Shown: positions 59,191-64,000 of the stretch, one piece after another | How the letters are laid out: each line of letters begins with the position of its first letter | Numbering within the stretch: position 1 is the first letter of the stretch | NCBI RefSeq assembly: GCF_000024345.1 | Contig: NC_013729.1 | Coordinates: 3,596,001 to 3,660,000, forward strand | Reading direction: 5' to 3' | DNA: 64,000 nucleotides | From: Kribbella flavida DSM 17836 | Lineage (GTDB): Bacteria > Actinomycetota > Actinomycetes > Propionibacteriales > Kribbellaceae | Translations under genes and position numbers: made by a program | Notes under the pieces: model-generated | What the model was told of the DNA's origin: nothing | What the model saw: only the letters and a program-made list of their open reading frames with translations | Databases searched by the model: none

Positions 59191-60090
59191 CTATTGGCCT
59201 TCGCGACGGCGAGGTGAACGGGCAACCTGCCGCAGGAGAGCATTGAGGATGTCGGGAGTCTCCTGGGGTGGGGGGACGGTGGCAGCAAGGGTGTCGAGAA
59301 TCCGGGTGTAGGCGTCGACGTCGTCGCGCTTGTCCAGGTACAGGGCGCTGGTGAGGTGCTCCAGGTAGACGACGTCGGGCAGATCGGGCTCGGGGAAGCG
59401 CAGCACGCTGAAGGCCCCGCCGGTGGCGGCGTGGCCGGGGCTGCGGTCCGGGATGATCTGCAGGGTGATGTTCGGGCGTTCGATCGCGTCCAGCAGCGCG
59501 CGCAGCTGGGCCCGTTGCACTTCCGCGCCGCCGATGGAGCGGCGGAGGGCGGACTCCTCGACGACGGCCCAGAGCTTCAGGGGCGGGTTGCGATCGAGGA
59601 CCTGGTGCTGACGGGTGCGACGGAGGGCGACGATCTGGTCGAGCTCGTGGTCGGGGCGGTCGCCGGCGGGCGTCAGTTGGGCGACCGCGCGGGTGTACTC
59701 CGGGATCTGCAGGAGGCCGGGCACGAACTGGACCTCGTAGGTGCGGATCAGTTCGGCGGCGGCTTCCAGCCCGAGGTAGGCGTCGAACCAGTCGGGCGTG
59801 ACGTCGCCGTACTGGTGCCACCAGCCGGGGTTGTTCGCGTCGCGGGCGAGCTGGACCAGGCGCTCGCGCTCGGCGGTGTCGGTGACGCCGTACAGCGTGA
59901 GCAGGTCGAGCACGTCGCGTTCTTTGAAGCCGACGCGGCCGAGCTCGAGGCGGCTGATCTTGGACTCCGAGCCCCGGATCGCCCAGCCGGCCTCGGCCCG
60001 AGCGACGCCGGCGCGCTCCCGCAGTCGTCGCAGGTGCGCGCCGAGCATGATGCGCAGCGCCGTTGGCCCCGGCTCGTTCCGGCCCGTCAT
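59191..60090 (-). CDS. XRE-type regulator with DUF5753 domain
   Basis: 299 residues. The N-terminal helix-turn-helix is LRIMLGAHLRRLRERAGVARAEAGWAIRGSESKISRLELGRVGFKERDVLDLLTLYGV. The DUF5753 domain shows WFDAYLGLEAAAELIRTYEVQFVPGLLQIPEYTRAV, RRTRQHQVL and ITLQIIPDRSPGHAATGGAFSVLRFPEPDLPDVVYLEHLTSALYLD. These proteins are abundant in actinomycetes and often precede a small DUF397 gene; none is found beside it here. Likely a developmental or metabolic regulator. Confidence 0.95.
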   Translation of the reverse strand: MTGRNEPGPTALRIMLGAHLRRLRERAGVARAEAGWAIRGSESKISRLELGRVGFKERDVLDLLTLYGVTDTAERERLVQLARDANNPGWWHQYGDVTPDWFDAYLGLEAAAELIRTYEVQFVPGLLQIPEYTRAVAQLTPAGDRPDHELDQIVALRRTRQHQVLDRNPPLKLWAVVEESALRRSIGGAEVQRAQLRALLDAIERPNITLQIIPDRSPGHAATGGAFSVLRFPEPDLPDVVYLEHLTSALYLDKRDDVDAYTRILDTLAATVPPPQETPDILNALLRQVARSPRRREGQ

Positions 60091-60172
60091 ACCCCAAGTT
60101 TACCTCGTTTTCGAACACATGTTCGACCCAGGCGGCAGATTGGTGCTGGTGGGACGGATGGGGTGCGAGAGG

Positions 60173-60850
60173 TCAGTCCCGCAGGAATTCGGCCCGCCAG
60201 CGCGTCGATGACGGGTCCGAGGGGCTGGGCAGTTCCTCGAGCTGGATCAGCCGGAGGTCGTTGACGCCGAAGGCCTCGATGGACGCCCGGGTGAGCGGCC
60301 ACGGCGGGCCTTCGACCGCGCCGTCCGGTACGTCGTCGGCCCGCGCCGCGGCGATGACGACCAGCGTGCCGCCCGGGCGGACCTGCTCGCCGACCTGCTT
60401 CGTCGCCGCCGCCTGCCAGGAGATCGGCAACGCCTGGACGGTGAAGATCTCCACGACGAGGTCGAACGCGCGATGCCACTGCGCCGGCGGGTCGAGCAGA
60501 TCGGCCACCTGGTACTGCGCTTTCGAGCCGGGGTGCGCCCGCTGTGCCGCCTCGATCGCGGTCGGGGAGATGTCGAAGGCGATCGTGTCGTAGCCGAGAT
60601 CGGCGATCAGCTCCGCGTCCCACCCGGTCCCGGCGCCGACGATCAGCGCCCGCTTCCCGGCGCCGTCCGGCTCGGCGCTCTGCACCCACTCGGTGAGCAG
60701 GGGGTGAGCGGTGCCGCGATCCCAGGGCACGACGGCCTGCCCATCCGCAGCGGCCGAGTAGAGCCGCTCGAACCAGCCGGTCGGGTCGTCCGCGGCCAGC
60801 GATTCCCGGGCCAGGCGGCGGGTCGCGGTGTCCGGGTCGTCGTCGGTCAT
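60173..60850 (-). CDS. SAM-dependent methyltransferase (TPMT-like)
   Basis: 225 residues. WFERLYSAAADGQAVVPWDRGTAHPLLTEWV and ALIVGAGTGWDAELIADLGYDTIAFDISPTAIEAAQ (SAM motif I with acidic residue after strand 2), then VEIFTVQALPISWQA and LRPGGTLVVIA resemble the thiopurine-methyltransferase family. Substrate unknown. Its start overlaps the ligase stop by ATGA, so it is co-expressed with the DNA ligase. Confidence 0.9.
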   Translation of the reverse strand: MTDDDPDTATRRLARESLAADDPTGWFERLYSAAADGQAVVPWDRGTAHPLLTEWVQSAEPDGAGKRALIVGAGTGWDAELIADLGYDTIAFDISPTAIEAAQRAHPGSKAQYQVADLLDPPAQWHRAFDLVVEIFTVQALPISWQAAATKQVGEQVRPGGTLVVIAAARADDVPDGAVEGPPWPLTRASIEAFGVNDLRLIQLEELPSPSDPSSTRWRAEFLRD

Positions 60851-62382
60851 GTGTCCTCACCTGGTTGATGGATCGCTCGCACGGTCTGTACGGTGTCGAC
60901 CTGGTCGGCGGTCTTGTCCTCGCGGTAGCGCAGGACCCGCGCGAACCGCAGTGCCATCCCGGCCGGATACCGCGGAGAGGTCTGCACGCCGTCGAAGGCG
61001 ATCTCCACCACGATCTCCGGCCGCAGGTAGACCGTATAAGCGTCCCGGCTCACCTCGAGCTGCTGGAAGCGCTCGGTCTGCCAGCGCAGCAGCTCGTCGG
61101 TCAGGCCCTTGAACGTCTTGCCCAGCATCACGAACTCGCCGGTCTGCTCGTCGCGCGCGCCGAGATGCAGGTTCGACAGCCAGCCGGTCCGGCGGCCGTG
61201 GCCCCACTCGGCCGCGAGCACGACCAGATCCAGGGTGTGGGTCTGCTTGACCTTCACCCAGCCGGAGCCGCGCCGGCCGGCTTCGTAGGGCACCGACAAC
61301 GACTTGACCATGACGCCTTCGTGCCCGCGCTTGACCGCGTCGGCGAAGAACGCCTGTCCGGCCTCGGCGTCGTCGGTGACCAGCCGCGGAATCCGGCGGT
61401 GCTCCGGCACCAGCCTGCTCAGCCACTCGTGCCGCTCGGCGCCACCGAGGCCGAGCAGGTCCTGGCCGTCGAGGTGCAGGATGTCGAAGAAGTACGGCGT
61501 GAGCGGCACGGTCTCCGGACCGGTCGCGGCGCGCGTCGCGGTCCGGGAACCGGTCACCTGGAACGCCTCCGGCCGACCGTCCGGCCGCAGGGCGATCAGC
61601 TCGCCGTCCAGCACGACCTGCTCGGCCTCCAGCTCCAGCGTCGCGGTGACCACCTCGGGCGCCCGGTCGGTGATGTCGTCGAGGGTCCGGGTGTAGACGA
61701 CGACGCGGTCGCCGTCGCGGTGCACCTGGATCCGGATGCCGTCGAGCTTCCACTCGATCGCGGCCGGCGTACCGGTCTTGGTCATCGCCTCCGCCACCGT
61801 CGTCGCGGACTGGGCGAGCATCGGCTGCACGCCGCGACCGACCTCGAGGCCGAACTGCGCAAGACCGGCCTCGCCCTCGGTCAGCGCCGCAACCGCCACC
61901 GGAGCCGCGGCGCCGCGCAGCATGGTCGCCGCCCGGATCTTCTCCAGCGCGATCCCGGTCGCCTTGGCGACGGCATCGGCCATCACGCCGTCCAGGGCGC
62001 CTTGCCGCAGCTCACCGGCCACGAGCTGCCGCAGGAACCGCTGCTCCGGCTCGGTCGCCCGCCCGAACAACGCGTTGACGGCCTCCCGCCGGCGGGCCTG
62101 CGAACCGGCACCGGCGATCTCGGCCAGCTCGGCGAACGTGCGGTCCACCTGCTCGACCGTCAGCGAGGGCGTCGCGGCGGGCTCCGGAACATCGGCGAGC
62201 GTCCGCCAGCCGACGCCCGTACGCCGCTGGCGCAGCTCGCCGGACAGGTACGTCACCACCACCTCGGTCTCGACCGGATCGGTCGCTGCGGTCAGCAGCT
62301 CGGCGATGAACTTCGCCTTGGCCAGGCGCGACCGCGTCCCACTCAGCGAGCTGGAGGTGGCTACCACATCGGCGAGCAACAT
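60847..62382 (-). CDS. lig: ATP-dependent DNA ligase
   Basis: 511 residues from ATG 62382 (GGGGTC upstream). Helical N-terminal domain (MLLADVVATSSSLSGTRSRLAKAKFIAELL), then the adenylation domain with nucleophile Lys in AIEWKLDGIRIQVHRDG (motif I K-x-D-G), motif III YFFDILHLDGQDL, motif IV HEGVMVKSL, motif V SGWVKVKQTHTLDLVV, and an OB domain. Size and order match mycobacterial LigB-type ATP ligases, accessory to the NAD-dependent replicative enzyme. Confidence 0.96.
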   Translation of the reverse strand: MLLADVVATSSSLSGTRSRLAKAKFIAELLTAATDPVETEVVVTYLSGELRQRRTGVGWRTLADVPEPAATPSLTVEQVDRTFAELAEIAGAGSQARRREAVNALFGRATEPEQRFLRQLVAGELRQGALDGVMADAVAKATGIALEKIRAATMLRGAAAPVAVAALTEGEAGLAQFGLEVGRGVQPMLAQSATTVAEAMTKTGTPAAIEWKLDGIRIQVHRDGDRVVVYTRTLDDITDRAPEVVTATLELEAEQVVLDGELIALRPDGRPEAFQVTGSRTATRAATGPETVPLTPYFFDILHLDGQDLLGLGGAERHEWLSRLVPEHRRIPRLVTDDAEAGQAFFADAVKRGHEGVMVKSLSVPYEAGRRGSGWVKVKQTHTLDLVVLAAEWGHGRRTGWLSNLHLGARDEQTGEFVMLGKTFKGLTDELLRWQTERFQQLEVSRDAYTVYLRPEIVVEIAFDGVQTSPRYPAGMALRFARVLRYREDKTADQVDTVQTVRAIHQPGEDT

Positions 62383-62525
62383 GACCCCAGTCTGGCCCAT
62401 GGCACCGACACTTTCCGGCAGCGCACCGTGCCCGGAGTCAGCACTGAAAATGCACCGAACCGGCACCGAACCGGCCGTCGACCCCGGCGCGGGCTCCGGC
62501 TCTCGACCGAGGCGAACCCAGCGCC

Positions 62526-63494
62526 CTACGGCGCCGGCGGCAGGTCGTCCAAGAAGCCCGCCGACGGGGTGAAGAACAGCGTCCCGGTGACCGCGGTCGA
62601 GAAGTCGAGGATCCGGTCGTAGTTGCCTTCGGGTTCACCCAAGAACATCCGTCGCAGCATCAGTTCGGTGATGCCGGGGTCCTTCGCGTAGCCGATGAAG
62701 TAGGTGCCGAACTCCTGGCTGCCGATCGACCCGAACGGCATGTTGTCGCGCAAAATCTGCAGCTCGTTGCCGTCCTCGTCCTCGATCACGGTCAGCGCGA
62801 TGTGCGCGTTGGCCGGCAACACGTCGTCGTCCAGCTCGATGTCCTCGAGCTTCGTCCGGCCGATCACCCGCTCCTGCTGCTCGACGGTCAGGGCGTTCCA
62901 CGCCTTCAGGTCGTGCAGGTACTTCTGGACGATCACGTAGCTGCCACCGGCGAACTGCGGGTCCTCGGCCCCGATCAGGACCGCCTCCTCGGCCTCGCTG
63001 CCGGTCGGGTTCTCGGTGCCGTCGACGAAGCCCAGCAGGTCGCGCATCTCGAAGTACTTGAAGCCGTGCACCTCGTCGAGCACGGTCGCGGCGCCGTCGA
63101 GCACCTTCATGACCTGCTGGGCCAGCTCGAAGCACTGGTCGAGCTGCGCGGCGCGGATGTGGAAGAGCAGATCGCCAGGAGTCGCCACGGCCTTGTGCTT
63201 GCCGCCGTCGAGCTCGATGAACCGGTGCAGGTGGCGCGGCCGCGGCCCGGCGAACAACCGGTCCCATACCTCGGCGCCGATGCTCGTCACGCACGACAGT
63301 TTTCCCGCCGGCCCCCGGAACCCGACCGATCGGGCCAGACCGCTGACGCGCTCCAGCAGCGCCCGCGCGGCCGGCTCGCCACCTGGCTCGATCCGCACGA
63401 CCAGGAAGATCGCGGAGCCGGTCAGCGGCATCAGCACCGACTGCGGCAGTGCGTGCGTCGAGGCGATCGGGCCAGGAGTCGGGTCAGTCACCAT
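62526..63494 (-). CDS. Dye-decolorising (DyP-type) peroxidase
   Basis: 322 residues from ATG 63494 with GAGGAG eight bases upstream; no Tat signal, so cytoplasmic or encapsulated. The family motif is GFVDGTENP with the catalytic Asp, and ANAHIALT carries the proximal haem His; the distal Arg follows in NMPFGS...EFGTYFIGYAKD. The length fits the smaller, encapsulin-loading type, but no encapsulin gene is beside it and the C-terminus lacks an obvious targeting tag (ends LDDLPPAP). Confidence 0.94.
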   Translation of the reverse strand: MVTDPTPGPIASTHALPQSVLMPLTGSAIFLVVRIEPGGEPAARALLERVSGLARSVGFRGPAGKLSCVTSIGAEVWDRLFAGPRPRHLHRFIELDGGKHKAVATPGDLLFHIRAAQLDQCFELAQQVMKVLDGAATVLDEVHGFKYFEMRDLLGFVDGTENPTGSEAEEAVLIGAEDPQFAGGSYVIVQKYLHDLKAWNALTVEQQERVIGRTKLEDIELDDDVLPANAHIALTVIEDEDGNELQILRDNMPFGSIGSQEFGTYFIGYAKDPGITELMLRRMFLGEPEGNYDRILDFSTAVTGTLFFTPSAGFLDDLPPAP

Positions 63495-63529
63495 CGATGG
63501 CTCCTCAGGTCGGTACGTCGAATCAGGCG

Positions 63530-64000
63530 TCAGCATGCAGCAGTACGCCGTACGAGCCGGCGCAGGGGGTGCTGGTCTGTTCCGGCTGCCGACCAGGTGG
63601 GGCGCATCAGGCGATCGAGGAAGGCGATGAGCAGGGCTTCGCGCAGACGTGGGGGAGCGACGTCGAGCAGGGCGTTCACCGGGGCCATCCGGTCCGGCAG
63701 GCTGCCGGTCGTGGCGGTGTCGCCGAGACCCGCGACGGACAGCAACCCGTCGAACGCGTCGTCGTCGAGAGTCGACGGATCCAGCGCGCCCGCGGCCGCG
63801 GCCAGCTCCGGCGCCACCTGCACCGGGCCGGCCAGCTGAGCCGCGCGAGTCGCCGATTCCAGCGCCTTGACCAGCTCCTCCATCCGGGCAGCGGTCGCCG
63901 CCGAAACGGTGAGGTGGAGCGATGCCGGTTGCCCGCGGAAGCTGAGCTGCGGCTGCACGAACCAGCCCAGCGCAGCCATCTCGTCCGCGATCGTGAACAC
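63530..64000 (-). CDS. PLP-dependent decarboxylase/lyase, C-terminal part (5' end off window)
   Basis: 156 residues are visible, beginning FTIADEMAALGWFVQPQLSFRGQPASLHLTVSAATAARMEELVKALESATRA. This C-terminal domain pattern (A-D-E-M...G-W-F-V-Q-P-Q) is typical of group II amino-acid decarboxylases and sphingosine-1-phosphate-lyase-like enzymes. The PLP lysine and most of the large domain lie outside the window, so the substrate cannot be given. Confidence 0.75.
   Translation of the reverse strand: MFTIADEMAALGWFVQPQLSFRGQPASLHLTVSAATAARMEELVKALESATRAAQLAGPVQVAPELAAAAGALDPSTLDDDAFDGLLSVAGLGDTATTGSLPDRMAPVNALLDVAPPRLREALLIAFLDRLMRPTWSAAGTDQHPLRRLVRRTAAC

Overview
The window is high-GC actinobacterial chromosome. 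Support comes from the strong G/C third-position bias, many GTG starts, four-base ATGA/GTGA overlaps, and the gene block thrS - HIT hydrolase - pgsA (phosphatidylinositol-phosphate synthase) - PIM acyltransferase - pimA, which is typical of actinomycetes. The overall gene mix suggests a soil actinomycete of the Kribbella/Nocardioides type; that placement is inference. There is no prophage, CRISPR array, rRNA or intact insertion sequence.

Layout. 1-666: 5' part of an aminodeoxychorismate-lyase-like gene. 933-1203: tRNA-Gly/Cys/Val cluster with promoter and terminator. 1410-7733: an orphan membrane protein with a solute-binding-like domain, a GT39-like glycosyltransferase, and a divergent SDR/GntR pair. 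7951-12276: a two-component system whose kinase carries a tandem-repeat insertion and a BamE-like tail, then a ParA/MinD-like ATPase. 12358-14743: an ABC exporter operon with a DedA gene inside it. 14977-22238: thrS and the phosphatidylinositol-mannoside operon, split by two inverted genes. 22276-24384: MFS - ECF sigma - anti-sigma operon. 25177-27736: a coupled three-gene set (membrane protein, TPR protein, CDC48-like AAA ATPase). 27798-31629: MDR oxidoreductase/ArsR pair and an EF-G-like GTPase. 31630-34754: gene-poor, less codon-adapted stretch with MerR and an alpha/beta hydrolase. 34755-38037: zinc-finger coiled-coil protein divergent from a tyrosine recombinase, with helically phased GAAACC repeats between them. 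38058-46208: DUF2207 protein, ferritin, SseB-like, DUF2264, D-hydroxyacid dehydrogenase, PAC2, DoxX. 46365-48638: tesB and a second, editing-domain-less threonyl-tRNA synthetase behind a threonine leader-peptide attenuator. 48604-54350: a fatty-acid module (MaoC, FabG4-like, thiolase, TetR and a divergent acyl-CoA dehydrogenase). 54481-59089: Eis-like and GNAT acetyltransferases, a frameshifted YCII gene and two Gfo/Idh/MocA oxidoreductases. 59191-64000: XRE/DUF5753 regulator, methyltransferase, ATP-dependent DNA ligase, DyP peroxidase and the 3' end of a PLP-dependent decarboxylase/lyase.

How the genes work together. The best-resolved new regulation is the leader at 47237-47335. A 17-codon open frame holds three consecutive ACG (Thr) codons, followed by mutually exclusive hairpins and then the short ThrRS gene, so the second synthetase is probably induced by threonyl-tRNA shortage. 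The least-described multi-gene candidates are the recombinase/coiled-coil pair with its repeats, the membrane-TPR-AAA operon with a duplicated promoter-like element, and the repeat-bearing histidine kinase. Other regulatory candidates read from sequence are an IdeR-type iron box before ferritin, LacI-type palindromes before a dehydrogenase and the MocA-like genes, a TetR operator, and a DnaA-box cluster at 56340-56392.
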